From Patescibacteria group bacterium (GTDB lineage Bacteria > Patescibacteriota > Patescibacteriia > 2-12-FULL-60-25): a stretch of 64,000 bases of DNA. The translations under genes were made by a program, and so were the position numbers. Under the pieces are notes generated by a model that saw only the letters and a program-made list of their open reading frames with translations, ran no database searches and was not told the origin of the DNA. How positions within the stretch are numbered: the stretch's first letter is position 1; each line of letters opens with the position of its first letter. Below, one piece after another: positions 27,159-36,803 of the stretch. The stretch lies in the NCBI GenBank assembly GCA_031082005.1, contig JAVHLR010000001.1, forward strand, positions 377,251-441,250, written 5' to 3'.

Positions 27159-30029
27159 ATGCGCGCGCCTTTTAGAAAAATGGCTCACCGAATTTTTTCC
27201 CTGTGGGAAAAGATAGACCGCAAGACCGGTAACCCCAAAATCAAGGTCGGTATCTTTGTGGCCGCCCTTTTTGCCCTCCAGATTTTCCTGGCGCGCAAAG
27301 CCTTGGCAAGCCCGATTGTAGACGTTGGGGCTTACATGGCGACCGGCGGACCCTTGGGGCAGATGGTGATCATCATCATCACCATGCTGCTCATCGGCAT
27401 GCTCTACATGGCGTTGGTTTTTGACATGATGCTGACCTATCTGGTCATCATGGTCGCCTCATATAATAATTTCGTGAATGCTGCCGCCGTCGTCACCGGA
27501 TGGCCCTTGGTCCGGGATGTGGTGAACATGTTCTTCATCGTCGTGCTGCTCGTCATCGCCTTCGGCACCATCATCGGCTACAAAGAATTCGATTACAAGA
27601 AATACGTCCCGCGTCTGCTGCTCATGGCGGTGCTGATCAACTTCTCCAAGACGCTCGTCGGTCTGCTCATCGACTTCTCGCAAGTCATCATGTTGACCTT
27701 CGTCAACGGTTTCAAGGATGCTGCGTTCGGAAACTTCGTCAAAGCGTTCGGTATGGATAAGGTGCTGACCATGGCGACCAGTGCTGGCGGAGGATTCAGC
27801 GAGAGTGGTGGCTATGCAGCCGGTATCGCACAAGAAACGCAGCTGATGACCGCCGCGATCTTCGGCTTGGGCATGTTGACCATCACCGGCACGGTCTTGC
27901 TTATCATGTTGATTTATCTGATTGCCCGCGTCATCGGTTTGTGGGCAATTTTGATTTTTGCTCCGTTAGCTTTCTTTATTTGGGCCTTGCCGCCAAAACT
28001 GCAGAAATCCGTCTCCCAATATGGAACCGAATGGTGGTCCAAACTTGGTGCGCTACTCGCCGGCGGTCCGATCATGGCGTTTTTTCTCTGGCTGACCCTG
28101 GCGATCGTCTCGGCGAATGACGCGCCTTTCGGAGAATTCTTGAATAAATCCGGCGGGGGAGGCGAGTTGGACTATCTAAAAGCCGCCATCTCACAGGCAG
28201 CGAGCTTGGATAACGTAGCGCGTTTCGTGGTCGCTACGGCATTTTTGTTGATGGGTGTTCAAGCCGCCGTCTCGATCTCCAAATCCGTCGGTTCAGGCTT
28301 GGGGAATATCGCAAGCAAAATCAGCTCCAAAGGCGGTCCGATCGGCGTGCCGCTGCGTGCCGGAGCTCGTGCTGCTGGGGCAGGTGCTCGTGGTGCAGGT
28401 AGGCTTGCTGGGGCTGGAGCGAAATTTGGAGGCAAGCTCGCAGTTGCTAAATACGCTCCAGGCATTGGCGAAAAGTTTCTACAAGGTGGTCAGCAGCTCG
28501 CCACGAGAGGCGGTTTGGTTGGCAGCCTGGCAGGTCAGGCCATGGGTGGAGTCGGCACACGCTTCCTAGGTGCAGCAGGTAAGATAAAGGCCGAAGAAGC
28601 CAAAAAGGTTGAGGAGAAGACTAAAGGCTTGGGTGCAAGACAGCGCGGCATGGTTCTGGATATCGAAAAGAGCAAAGCACTTGATTTTCCAGCACGCGAG
28701 GCCGCTTCAAAGAAACAACTTAATCACTTGCAGCAGAAAGATACTGTTAAGGCCTATTATGATGATTTCCTGGCAGCGAACAGGACAGGGATCGAGAACG
28801 ACGTAGCCTCGTCGTCCGGCTTGGCTCGCGGTACGCCGGAATTCGAAGCCGAAGTGAAGGCACGTTCCAAGGCTGCGGCTGAACAATCGCACCTTGATTT
28901 GATGCGCCAGAACATCAAGGAGGCAAGGGCTCAATTCGGAGGAGACACCGAATTGATGGGTGAAGTGGAGAAATGGGAAGAAGCTGATCCGCGACTATTG
29001 GTCAAAGACGGAAAGATCGGGGATCTGCGGGGAGCTATGCGGAAGGCTAAGCCTGGGGATGTATCGCCCAAGACACTGCAGAGCCTGGACGCTGCCATAG
29101 CTTTAATGGAAGCTCAAGGGGTTATTCAGAACGGCGCCGTGGTGGCGAATCCGGAGAATACGGAATTCATGAAGTACGCCAAGAAACGCGGTGGCGATTA
29201 TTACGCACATATCCAAAACGCGCTCGGTCAGGCTCAAAAAGATCCTGCCGTCCTTGGCGCATTCAATGCGGGTTCCTCAACAGGCAAGAGCTATGTGAGG
29301 ACGGCCGATGGATTCATGGAGGTCGCGTCTGCCGGAGGCCGATACGGCGTTACGTCTACGAATGTATCAGCTGCTAGGCAGCAACAAATTAGCTCCGCAT
29401 TATCCGGAGCTGGTCTTGCGCCGACACAGGTCGCCGAATTCTCCGGCCGTATGTCCAGTGCTCCGACGACGGAACAATCCAGTAAGATGGCGGCAGCCGT
29501 CAGCGCCGGTGCCTACGATACCTCGCGTTCAACCTTCACCGGTACCCAAGCCGAGTCCATGGCATCCGTACAAAGATCTGGCATGCCTTCATCCGTGGCG
29601 TTTAACTACAACCCATCAAGCGGAGCGTATGCAAACGTCGGTTATTCGACGGCGCACTTCAACGAAACCCAGGGTGCCATGGATGGATTGGCGAGTACGA
29701 ACGCTGCGGACGCCGCCAAGAGCGTCGGGTTCATCGCTAACACCGATCCGGCCGCGTTCAGTTCGGGCGGCAAAGTCACGGAGAACATCACGTTCGCAGT
29801 CGAAGGCAAGATGAAGAACTTCGTGACTGCTATGGATCGTCCGGACGTCACAGGCGAACAGGTCGCCAAACTTCAGTCCGTGGTCAAAGCTGCGGCGCAA
29901 GCTGGTGCGAAAGCCATCGAGAAACGCTCACGCGGTGAAGCCGTCAACCCGGTCGAAGAAGCTCAAATCAGGATCCACACGGAAATCATGAATGACGCCA
30001 GGTTGCGCAAAGCTGCGTCGGGTAAGTGA
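27159..30029 (+). CDS. VirB6/TrbL-like polytopic type IV secretion protein
   Basis: 956 residues. The first about 400 carry some eight hydrophobic segments, with the WAxLIFAPLAFFIWALPP stretch and following helices typical of VirB6/TrbL channel proteins. The remaining about 550 residues are soluble, Ala/Gly/Lys-rich and partly low-complexity. This is the likely inner-membrane channel of the locus. The ATG at 27159 lies 15 nt after the -10 box; ATG 27180 is an alternative. The stop overlaps the next start (TGATG). The long soluble tail is unusual compared with proteobacterial VirB6 and may face the cytoplasm or outside. Confidence 0.75.
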   Translation: MRAPFRKMAHRIFSLWEKIDRKTGNPKIKVGIFVAALFALQIFLARKALASPIVDVGAYMATGGPLGQMVIIIITMLLIGMLYMALVFDMMLTYLVIMVASYNNFVNAAAVVTGWPLVRDVVNMFFIVVLLVIAFGTIIGYKEFDYKKYVPRLLLMAVLINFSKTLVGLLIDFSQVIMLTFVNGFKDAAFGNFVKAFGMDKVLTMATSAGGGFSESGGYAAGIAQETQLMTAAIFGLGMLTITGTVLLIMLIYLIARVIGLWAILIFAPLAFFIWALPPKLQKSVSQYGTEWWSKLGALLAGGPIMAFFLWLTLAIVSANDAPFGEFLNKSGGGGELDYLKAAISQAASLDNVARFVVATAFLLMGVQAAVSISKSVGSGLGNIASKISSKGGPIGVPLRAGARAAGAGARGAGRLAGAGAKFGGKLAVAKYAPGIGEKFLQGGQQLATRGGLVGSLAGQAMGGVGTRFLGAAGKIKAEEAKKVEEKTKGLGARQRGMVLDIEKSKALDFPAREAASKKQLNHLQQKDTVKAYYDDFLAANRTGIENDVASSSGLARGTPEFEAEVKARSKAAAEQSHLDLMRQNIKEARAQFGGDTELMGEVEKWEEADPRLLVKDGKIGDLRGAMRKAKPGDVSPKTLQSLDAAIALMEAQGVIQNGAVVANPENTEFMKYAKKRGGDYYAHIQNALGQAQKDPAVLGAFNAGSSTGKSYVRTADGFMEVASAGGRYGVTSTNVSAARQQQISSALSGAGLAPTQVAEFSGRMSSAPTTEQSSKMAAAVSAGAYDTSRSTFTGTQAESMASVQRSGMPSSVAFNYNPSSGAYANVGYSTAHFNETQGAMDGLASTNAADAAKSVGFIANTDPAAFSSGGKVTENITFAVEGKMKNFVTAMDRPDVTGEQVAKLQSVVKAAAQAGAKAIEKRSRGEAVNPVEEAQIRIHTEIMNDARLRKAASGK

Positions 30030-31915
30030 TGACTATGGGTGCACGCCAGAAATTCAGTTCTTTCGCCGAGATGCCCACCGGGCTACGCACCTTTTTGTTC
30101 TCGGAAAACTTCAACCAAGCTGAGCAGACTCTTCAAGCCAAATACAAATTCCCGGATGACGCAAAAGTCTTCATCGGCGACAAGGTCATGGACGCCATCT
30201 TTGGCGATTCGGAACTGCCGCAGGCCGTGGACGAAATCAAAGCCAAGCTCGTGCCGATCTCCATCCCGGAAGACAAATGGCAGGAATTCATGATCGAACT
30301 CCTCAAGCTTGAGACTTGGCCGCTGCGCGAACTCTTCGGTCGCGAACTCACCTCCATCCTGGATCAGAAACGCATCACGACCGCCGGCTGGCCGAGCACG
30401 AAAGTCTATCTCAAACCCATGACCTATTCGGGCGCAGCGACCGAAATCGCTGCCCGTTCCGGCTTCACGCTGATGGGTCCGCAGATGCGCGAACGTTTGC
30501 GCGACCTCATCACCAGCAAAGTCAAAGGCGTCCGCATCGACAGCCAAGTCAAGGACGTCCTGACACGCCCGGAGGATTTTGGGGGGTTAGGTCTGGATGC
30601 GGAGATGGCGAGCAAAACGATAGAGGTGATGAACGAGATCGTCGGCTCGGTCAAGATCATGTCCGAAGAGGACTATTCTGATTGGTTGGCCGAAGAAGCT
30701 AGGATAAAGGCCGAAGCCGAAGAGCGGGCAAAGGCTCCGCTGCCCGGTGAAGAGGATGCAGAGATTACCGCCATCAAACGTGGCATGGCCGAAGAGGCGA
30801 AACGTCCGCTTACCGCTTTGGAGTCGGCTGTCGCAAAGACGTATGATGCTTTGCCTAATAAGCCGGCAGATGAGTATCTGACCAATCGCCTCAAGCACAT
30901 CATATCTTCGCGCCTGCGCGACGTCCGCAATGCTCTTGAAGTCGTACAGCTCTTCGAGCGCGATACCAAAGTCGGAGGGCTCGGCATGGACCATGCCTCG
31001 GCCGAAAGCTTGGGTACGATCATCGAGAAATCCTACACGGATCTGCACCAATCCATCTTGGACGAGGAGAAGGGGAAGATCGAAGAACAACTCGCTTCAC
31101 AGCGCACCAAGATAGAGGAGAGGAAAGTGCGTGAAGCCGAGGAACATGCCAAGTGGTATCAGGACAAGATCCTTTCGCGCAAACAGGATGAAGACACCAA
31201 GAAAAAACTAGCGCAGCAGATGAAACAATCGTTTCTCGCGGGTGCGACCACGGAAATCCCGATGCATCCGATGGACCTTAAAGAGAAAAGGCTCGAGAAG
31301 GAACGCTTCGGTGAGCTCGTCTCGGCTGTTTCTGCCGGCGCCGCTCCGATCGAAGCCGTAAAACCCAAACCCGAAGCACCCGCGCCAGCCAAGCCCGCTC
31401 CAGCGACTGCCCAAGGCGCAGCCCGACCAGCCCCCCCGACCGCGCGTTTTGAGCCTGTCCAGCCGCAGATGCCGTTCTCCCAGGCGTCTCGCCCCGAGAT
31501 CACTGTCTCCAAGCAGACGATCATGAAGCAGCCTGCAACTGCAGGCCTTAAGCCCAAGATGGAGGATGTGAAATATTCCGGCCCGCGGTTATCCGGATTG
31601 GTCCAGGAGCTCGCCGCCATCTCGCTCGATGAGTTCCGTCGTCTGGGCAAGGACCCTGAAGCTGCCGCCAAAAAAATCATGCAGAAGATCGAGACGTTGG
31701 GCGGAGAGTCATTCGAGAAACGTCTGGAAGGCATCCAAGCCTGGAACAAGTCGCCTTTGCTCGGTTCGTATATGTCTTTGGTGTCCGAGGCTTTCCGTTC
31801 CGGTAAAAGCGTGGCTGATGCTGCTGCCGATAAGCGCGCTGCCGGGCAGGATGCGATGACTCCAGAAGAGGTCGCGGCTGTCATTAACCTTAATAGTAAG
31901 CTACACTTTGAATAG
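30029..31915 (+). CDS. Cytoplasmic coiled-coil protein of the secretion locus
   Basis: 628 residues, no membrane segments, unknown family. An alpha/beta N-terminal part (residues 1-200) is followed by a charged helical region with a run of Glu/Lys/Arg heptads (about 340-400), a Pro/Ala linker (about 450-490) and a compact C-terminal helical domain. An in-frame GTG at 30026 is possible. Translational coupling to the VirB6-like gene and position before prgI argue for a structural or regulatory role in the secretion machine; no sequence motif gives a function. Confidence 0.65.
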   Translation: MTMGARQKFSSFAEMPTGLRTFLFSENFNQAEQTLQAKYKFPDDAKVFIGDKVMDAIFGDSELPQAVDEIKAKLVPISIPEDKWQEFMIELLKLETWPLRELFGRELTSILDQKRITTAGWPSTKVYLKPMTYSGAATEIAARSGFTLMGPQMRERLRDLITSKVKGVRIDSQVKDVLTRPEDFGGLGLDAEMASKTIEVMNEIVGSVKIMSEEDYSDWLAEEARIKAEAEERAKAPLPGEEDAEITAIKRGMAEEAKRPLTALESAVAKTYDALPNKPADEYLTNRLKHIISSRLRDVRNALEVVQLFERDTKVGGLGMDHASAESLGTIIEKSYTDLHQSILDEEKGKIEEQLASQRTKIEERKVREAEEHAKWYQDKILSRKQDEDTKKKLAQQMKQSFLAGATTEIPMHPMDLKEKRLEKERFGELVSAVSAGAAPIEAVKPKPEAPAPAKPAPATAQGAARPAPPTARFEPVQPQMPFSQASRPEITVSKQTIMKQPATAGLKPKMEDVKYSGPRLSGLVQELAAISLDEFRRLGKDPEAAAKKIMQKIETLGGESFEKRLEGIQAWNKSPLLGSYMSLVSEAFRSGKSVADAAADKRAAGQDAMTPEEVAAVINLNSKLHFE

Positions 31916-31935
31916 GTTTCTCCCTTCAAACCACC

Positions 31936-32373
31936 ATGCCAGAGAAGTTCATTGTCCCGCAATTCATCGATAAGGAAGACCAGATCCTGGGCCCTATCAC
32001 GGTCAGGCAATTTTTGATCATGTTGGTCGCGGCGTTCTCCATCTTCATCGCCTACAAGCTTTTCCAGTTCGCCTATTTCCTCGTCTTCACTATTTTTGTG
32101 GCGGCTTTCGGCGGTACTTTTGCTTTCGTCAAAGTCAACGGCCAACCGTTCCACGTTTTCTTCGTCAATGTGCTGCAGACGGTGACCCGTCCTGCTTTGC
32201 GCGTGTGGGATAAGCGGCACACCGAAGCCGAATTGAGGGCATTCATGAAGACCGAAGTTTCCGCGCCCGTCAAAGTCACCCCACACAAGGAAAAACCGGA
32301 AAGCAGCCGACTGCGTGACCTCTCGCTCGTAGTCAATACCGGTGGAGTCTATAAACCGGAGGATGATCAATAA
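31936..32373 (+). CDS. PrgI family membrane protein
   Basis: 145 residues. It begins with the family pattern IPQFIDKEDQILGPITxRQFL seen here as VPQFIDKED, followed by two adjacent transmembrane helices (about residues 30-72) and a short basic cytoplasmic tail. PrgI proteins are the small VirB3-like partners encoded before VirB4 in Gram-positive type IV systems, and the order here agrees. Ends 2 nt before the next start. Confidence 0.85.
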   Translation: MPEKFIVPQFIDKEDQILGPITVRQFLIMLVAAFSIFIAYKLFQFAYFLVFTIFVAAFGGTFAFVKVNGQPFHVFFVNVLQTVTRPALRVWDKRHTEAELRAFMKTEVSAPVKVTPHKEKPESSRLRDLSLVVNTGGVYKPEDDQ

Positions 32374-32375
32374 AT

Positions 32376-33056
32376 ATGCAAAGCACTAAACTTGCAGGCA
32401 CCAAGCCTGGCGTACCGGTCCAACGATATCTCGACGTCGCGGAGATCAAAGAGGATATCGTGATCATGAAAGACGGCACCATCCGCGCCATACTTTTGGT
32501 CTCGAGCATAAATTTTTCGCTCAAGTCCATGGACGAGCAGAACGCCATCGTGCAGGCCTACATGCAGTTCCTGAACGGCTTGGATTTCCCGATCCAGATC
32601 CTCATCCAATCGCGCCGCATGAACATCGACGAGTATCTGCGCAAACTGAAAGATGCGGAAAAAGGCCAGGGGAATGAGCTGTTGAAGAGACAAATCACCG
32701 ATTATCGCGACTTCGTGAAGTGGCTGGTCGAGACGGGGGATATCATGCAGAAGAAATTCTTCGTCGTGGTGCCGCTCGACCCATCGACCGACAAACAGAA
32801 AGGCTTCTTCGCGCGTCTTTCGGAGATAATCACGCCATCCGTCGCCATCCATCTGTCTGACGAGAAATTCCGCAAGAACAAGGAGTCCCTCATGCTGCGC
32901 GTGAACTCCATCATCAGCGGTCTGCAGTCCATGTCGCTCAATGCCGTGATGCTGGATACCCAGAGCACCATCGAACTTCTTTACACCATGTACAATCCGG
33001 AGCTGTTCGAGAGCGAGCGCATGGTCAACACGTCTAAACTTCAGACCGAAGGATAA
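32376..33056 (+). CDS. VirB4/TraC N-terminal-like protein
   Basis: 226 residues, no Walker motifs and no membrane segment. QRYLDVAEIKEDIVIMKDG near the start and TIELLYTMYNPE near the end match the N-terminal domain of VirB4/TraC ATPases. The ATPase follows 3 nt later as a separate protein with its own N-terminal domain. The pair therefore looks like a duplicated or split VirB4 N-domain. Probable role: adaptor between PrgI and the ATPase. Confidence 0.75.
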   Translation: MQSTKLAGTKPGVPVQRYLDVAEIKEDIVIMKDGTIRAILLVSSINFSLKSMDEQNAIVQAYMQFLNGLDFPIQILIQSRRMNIDEYLRKLKDAEKGQGNELLKRQITDYRDFVKWLVETGDIMQKKFFVVVPLDPSTDKQKGFFARLSEIITPSVAIHLSDEKFRKNKESLMLRVNSIISGLQSMSLNAVMLDTQSTIELLYTMYNPELFESERMVNTSKLQTEG

Positions 33057-33059
33057 AAT

Positions 33060-34961
33060 ATGGCATTCAAGACACAGGAGGAAAAAAAATTCGAAGCGTC
33101 CGACATCACAGCCGGAGGCATAGGATTGAAGAAGACGCCCAGCTCGGCGGAGCTCAAGAAGAAGCAGCAGGAAGAGCGTGTCGCCCTGGAGGAGGAAAGG
33201 GTCTACCGCAAAGGCGTCGCATCGATCAAGGATCTTATCGCTCCCAGTTCGATGAAGGTCGAACCGAGTTTCGTGCGTCTGGGCGACGTCTGGGTACGGA
33301 CGCTTTTCATCATCACGTATCCGCGTTACGTCACCGTCGGCTGGTCTTCTCCGATCATCAACCTGAACGCCCAGATGGACATCTCCATGTTCTTCTATCC
33401 CATCAAGGCGGATGTCGTGCTGAAACAGCTCAAGAAAAAAGTCGGTATCCTGGAAGCCCAGATCACTTCGGACGCCGAGAGCGGCAAGCCGCGCGATCCT
33501 ATAGCCGAGACCGCCTTGCGCGATATCGAACAATTGCGCGATGATCTGACGCAAGGTATCGAACACTTCTTCCAATTCGCTTTTTACGTCACCTTCTACT
33601 CGACTTCTCCGGAACAGCTCGAGCGTCTGTCTAACACCGTCGAATCGACTTTCGGTTCGATGCTTATCTATACCAAGCGCGCCTATTTCCAGGCTGAACA
33701 AGGTTTCAACTCCACGCTGCCGTTGGGCAACGACGAGCTCATGATCACGTTCAACATGAGCACGTCTCCGCTGGCTTCGAGCTTCCCGTTCACCTCGGCG
33801 GAACTCACCTCGGACAACGGCATCATGTACGGCATCAACCGCCATAACCAATCGCTCATCCTGTTCGACCGCTTTTCTTTGCAGAACGCCAACGCCGTGG
33901 TCTTCGCCACATCCGGTGCCGGTAAATCATACGCGGTCAAGCTCGAGATCTTGCGCGCCATGATGCTCGGTACCGACGTCATCGTCATCGACCCTGAAAT
34001 GGAATACAAGCATCTGTCTGACGCCGTCGGTGGCACCTACATCAACATCTCGCTCGCTTCGCAGGCTAAGATCAATCCGTTCGACCTGCCACGTCCGTCC
34101 GGCGAAGCCATCTCGCTCGAAGACATCATCCGCAGCGCCGTCATCACTATGAAAGGCTTGTTGCGCTTGATGTTAGGTAAATTGACTGTCGCCGAGGACT
34201 CGCTGCTTGATCGCGCCTTGCTCGAGACCTACGCCAAAAAAGACATCGTTCCGGGCGCTGACCTGACCAAGGTCGAGCCGCCGATCCTGCAGGATTTCCA
34301 GGACATCTTGGAGGGCATGGAAGGCACGAGTGACCTGGTCGTCCGCCTCAAGAAATTCACCGAAGGCACGTTCTCCGGCCTCCTGAATTCGCCGACCACG
34401 GTCAAGATGAATAACCAGCTCGTCACCTTTTCGGTCCGCGACCTGGAAGACGAACTGCGCCCGATGGCCATCTACACTATCGTCAACTACATCTGGAACG
34501 TCGTGCGCTCCGAACGCAAACGCCGCATCCTGGTGATCGATGAAGCTTGGTGGCTAATGCAGCACGAAGACTCGGCGAAATTCATCTTCGCCCTGGTCAA
34601 GCGTTGCCGCAAATATTTCCTCGGCATAACCACGATCACGCAGGACGTGAACGACTTCTTGACCTCGCCGTATGGCCAAGCCATCGTGACCAACTCATCG
34701 ATGCAGTTGCTGCTCAAGCAGTCTCCGGCCGCCATCGACCTGGTCGCGCGCGTCTTCCTGCTCACCCAGTCCGAAAAATACCTGCTCCTCGAATCCGGCA
34801 AGGGCGAAGGTATCTTTTTCGCCGGCAATAAGCATGCGGCCATCCAGATCGTCGCTTCCTACACCGAGGACCAGATCGTCACCACTGACCCGAACCAGCT
34901 CCTCAAGATTGAAGCCGAAAAGAAACAGTTCCAGGAGGCTCTTGAGGGAGGAGGCAAGTAA
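33060..34961 (+). CDS. VirB4-type secretion ATPase
   Basis: 633 residues. Motor of the type IV system. The N-terminal domain (about 60-240) is followed by the ATPase core with Walker A TSGAGKS (284-290), Walker B RILVIDEAWWLM (about 470), and downstream TITQDVNDFL and SGKGEGIFFAGNKHA, all typical of VirB4/TrsE/ConE. The charged Lys/Glu-rich N-terminal 50 residues are extra. No VirD4 coupling protein or relaxase is encoded beside it. Confidence 0.93.
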   Translation: MAFKTQEEKKFEASDITAGGIGLKKTPSSAELKKKQQEERVALEEERVYRKGVASIKDLIAPSSMKVEPSFVRLGDVWVRTLFIITYPRYVTVGWSSPIINLNAQMDISMFFYPIKADVVLKQLKKKVGILEAQITSDAESGKPRDPIAETALRDIEQLRDDLTQGIEHFFQFAFYVTFYSTSPEQLERLSNTVESTFGSMLIYTKRAYFQAEQGFNSTLPLGNDELMITFNMSTSPLASSFPFTSAELTSDNGIMYGINRHNQSLILFDRFSLQNANAVVFATSGAGKSYAVKLEILRAMMLGTDVIVIDPEMEYKHLSDAVGGTYINISLASQAKINPFDLPRPSGEAISLEDIIRSAVITMKGLLRLMLGKLTVAEDSLLDRALLETYAKKDIVPGADLTKVEPPILQDFQDILEGMEGTSDLVVRLKKFTEGTFSGLLNSPTTVKMNNQLVTFSVRDLEDELRPMAIYTIVNYIWNVVRSERKRRILVIDEAWWLMQHEDSAKFIFALVKRCRKYFLGITTITQDVNDFLTSPYGQAIVTNSSMQLLLKQSPAAIDLVARVFLLTQSEKYLLLESGKGEGIFFAGNKHAAIQIVASYTEDQIVTTDPNQLLKIEAEKKQFQEALEGGGK

Positions 34962-34977
34962 CCATCGTCAATAATAT

Positions 34978-35613
34978 ATGGAAAAGAGAACTAAATTAGG
35001 TTTACTGTTGCTCATAGCCCTGTTGCTCCTCGGTCTTGGTCTGTATCTATTGCTCTCGCCTTTCTTCAAAAAGCAACCGGCGCAAGAGCAGCTGCCTACC
35101 ACGCCGTCGACGCTCCAGCCTTCTTCGAATCTGCCGTCTACGCCGTCGCAGCCGACCAATGGCCAAACCCCACCCACGACCGTGACTCCGTCCACCACGC
35201 CTCCGCCGATCGATCCGCTCAAAGTCCTGGAGAACAAGGCACGCTCCTCCGTCGAACGCATCGGATCAGGTTCCAACCAGAATGGTTTCCTGGGATATTC
35301 GGATGCGCTGCTGGACGCTTCGACGTCGTACAAGAGCGTGCTGCAACAGGAACAGGCTGCGATGGTCTCCGCGAACCCTCTTGCGTCCGGCCCTTACGGG
35401 ATGTCCACGCGTTCTATCTCGGTCAAACTTTCTGAAGGCAAGATAGGGGATGCTAAGATCGTCTTCATCGTCGAAGCGATCCAGAATGTCGACTCCGGCG
35501 ACCCGACGTCGCCCGTCTCGACTTCCGCCAAACGCGTCACCGTGACTTTCGTGCAATCGACCGGCAACGACTATCTGCTTGATGGGATGGCTTGGGAGGA
35601 TAAGAGTTTGTAG
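34978..35613 (+). CDS. Single-pass anchored protein ending the secretion operon
   Basis: 211 residues: a short basic N-terminus, one transmembrane helix (about residues 8-30), a Pro/Thr/Ser linker (about 35-80), and an extracytoplasmic alpha/beta domain of about 120 residues. The topology and position resemble VirB8/TcpC assembly proteins, but I see no specific motif, so this is inference. It follows virB4 by 16 nt. Confidence 0.6.
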   Translation: MEKRTKLGLLLLIALLLLGLGLYLLLSPFFKKQPAQEQLPTTPSTLQPSSNLPSTPSQPTNGQTPPTTVTPSTTPPPIDPLKVLENKARSSVERIGSGSNQNGFLGYSDALLDASTSYKSVLQQEQAAMVSANPLASGPYGMSTRSISVKLSEGKIGDAKIVFIVEAIQNVDSGDPTSPVSTSAKRVTVTFVQSTGNDYLLDGMAWEDKSL

Positions 35614-35641
35614 AAAATCCTCGAGGCTGTCATAAAATAAT

Positions 35642-35731
35642 CTGTCATTGCGAGCGCTGCGAAGCAATCTTACATATGGAAAGATTGCCGCGTCGCCCTA
35701 AAGTTTAGGTCAATGCTCCTCGCAAAGACAA
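35642..35731. repeat. Dispersed palindromic repeat, copy 1
   Basis: TGTCATTGCGAG...GAAGCAATCTTA...GATTGCCGCGTCGCCCTA...CTCGCAAAGACA. The same blocks occur in reverse orientation at 44.3 kb, and related ones at 46.9 and 53.6 kb. Not coding. Confidence 0.75.
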
Positions 35732-35736
35732 ATACC

Positions 35737-35781
35737 TCGTCATCCTGAACTTGATTCAGGATCCAGTAGCCTGGATTTCCG
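35737..35781. repeat. Second palindromic repeat type
   Basis: A CGTCATCCTGAAC...ATTCAGGATCCAGTAGCCTGG block. Its reverse complement is at about 44290-44330, next to the first repeat type in both places. Confidence 0.65.
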
Positions 35782-35861
35782 CAGTAATTTTTCTTGTTGA
35801 AAAACAAGCATTGACATGACCAGTTCTTGCTTCTGTTCCCGTTTCCTGTTAGCTGTAAGAT

Positions 35862-36560
35862 ATGGACATTATTCCATATCTGCTCGATCTTATTTTTCCG
35901 CCACGCTGCGTGGTCTGTAGTGCTTTCGACACCTGGTGGTGCAAGGATTGTCGTGCCAAAAGCGAATTTTCGCTCAAGAATCTCTGCCCTGCCTGCAATC
36001 ACGTCAACCACGTCGAGGGTTGTAGTCGGACGAGCCAGTTGGATGGACTGGTCGCCGCTGGTTTTTATCATGACCCAGGTTTGCGTAAAGTCATCCACGC
36101 CTTCAAATATCGCGGAGGGACTGTCCTCATGGATGCGGTTGCAGAGTACCTGCAGGTTTGGCGTGGCGCACGTCTCGACATCTGGCCTTGGGCCGGACTT
36201 TCCGAGCTCGCAATCCAGCCGCTTATCGGAGCGCCGAAGAGCGTACGCACTCGCGGATTCGACCAAGCGGCTCTACTCTCCGGAATCATCAAAGAAAAAA
36301 TCGTCCCCTGGGCGCAGACGTCAGAGATCCTTCACAGACGTGAATCGCTGACAGCTCAAGCCGCTTTGGAGCATGGCAAGATGCGCCATGCAAATATCAA
36401 CGGCGTCTTTTCGGTGAGAAGCGATGTGATTCTTCCGGAGAATATCCTGCTCGTAGACGACGTAGTCACGACTGGCGCGACCATGCAGGAAGCAGCACGT
36501 ATTTTGAAAGCTGCTGGTGTAAAAAAAGTCTTCGGATTGGCATTAGCTGTGGGGAGTTGA
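35862..36560 (+). CDS. comF: ComF family phosphoribosyltransferase-like protein
   Basis: 232 residues. The N-terminal zinc-ribbon has CVVC...CKDC and CPAC (about residues 16-46). The C-terminal type I phosphoribosyltransferase fold carries RTRGFDQA and the PRPP loop ILLVDDVVTTGATM. ComF proteins act in natural transformation, probably with the ComFA helicase. A -10-like TAAGAT directly abuts the ATG, so the exact transcription start is unclear. No comFA in the window. Confidence 0.92.
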   Translation: MDIIPYLLDLIFPPRCVVCSAFDTWWCKDCRAKSEFSLKNLCPACNHVNHVEGCSRTSQLDGLVAAGFYHDPGLRKVIHAFKYRGGTVLMDAVAEYLQVWRGARLDIWPWAGLSELAIQPLIGAPKSVRTRGFDQAALLSGIIKEKIVPWAQTSEILHRRESLTAQAALEHGKMRHANINGVFSVRSDVILPENILLVDDVVTTGATMQEAARILKAAGVKKVFGLALAVGS

Positions 36561-36803
36561 ACGGTTTGGTTTTTACCCACTTGCCAAGCTTTTGAGCTTG
36601 AGATAGCTTTTATTTAGATTAGGAAAACTACCGTATAAACATTTTTGGCCGGGCGATTCAGCTGCACATGCGTTTTTTTCAACTGCAAACACTGGGCAAT
36701 TCGACATTCTAATGCTCTGGAGACAAAAGAGCGCGAGAACCGATAGGTCTGCAAAATTTAAGACTTTATTGACGAGTGAATTAATTTTTAATCGTTAAAT
36801 CAT

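Noticed and set aside
31159-32370. 403-codon minus-strand frame
   Set aside because: Lies across the 30029 gene and prgI on the other strand; low-complexity Ser/Ala shadow.
32367-33851. Long minus-strand frame of 494 codons opposite the PrgI-VirB4 region
   Set aside because: Shadow of well-supported plus-strand secretion genes; no motif and His/Asp-rich composition typical of antisense frames.
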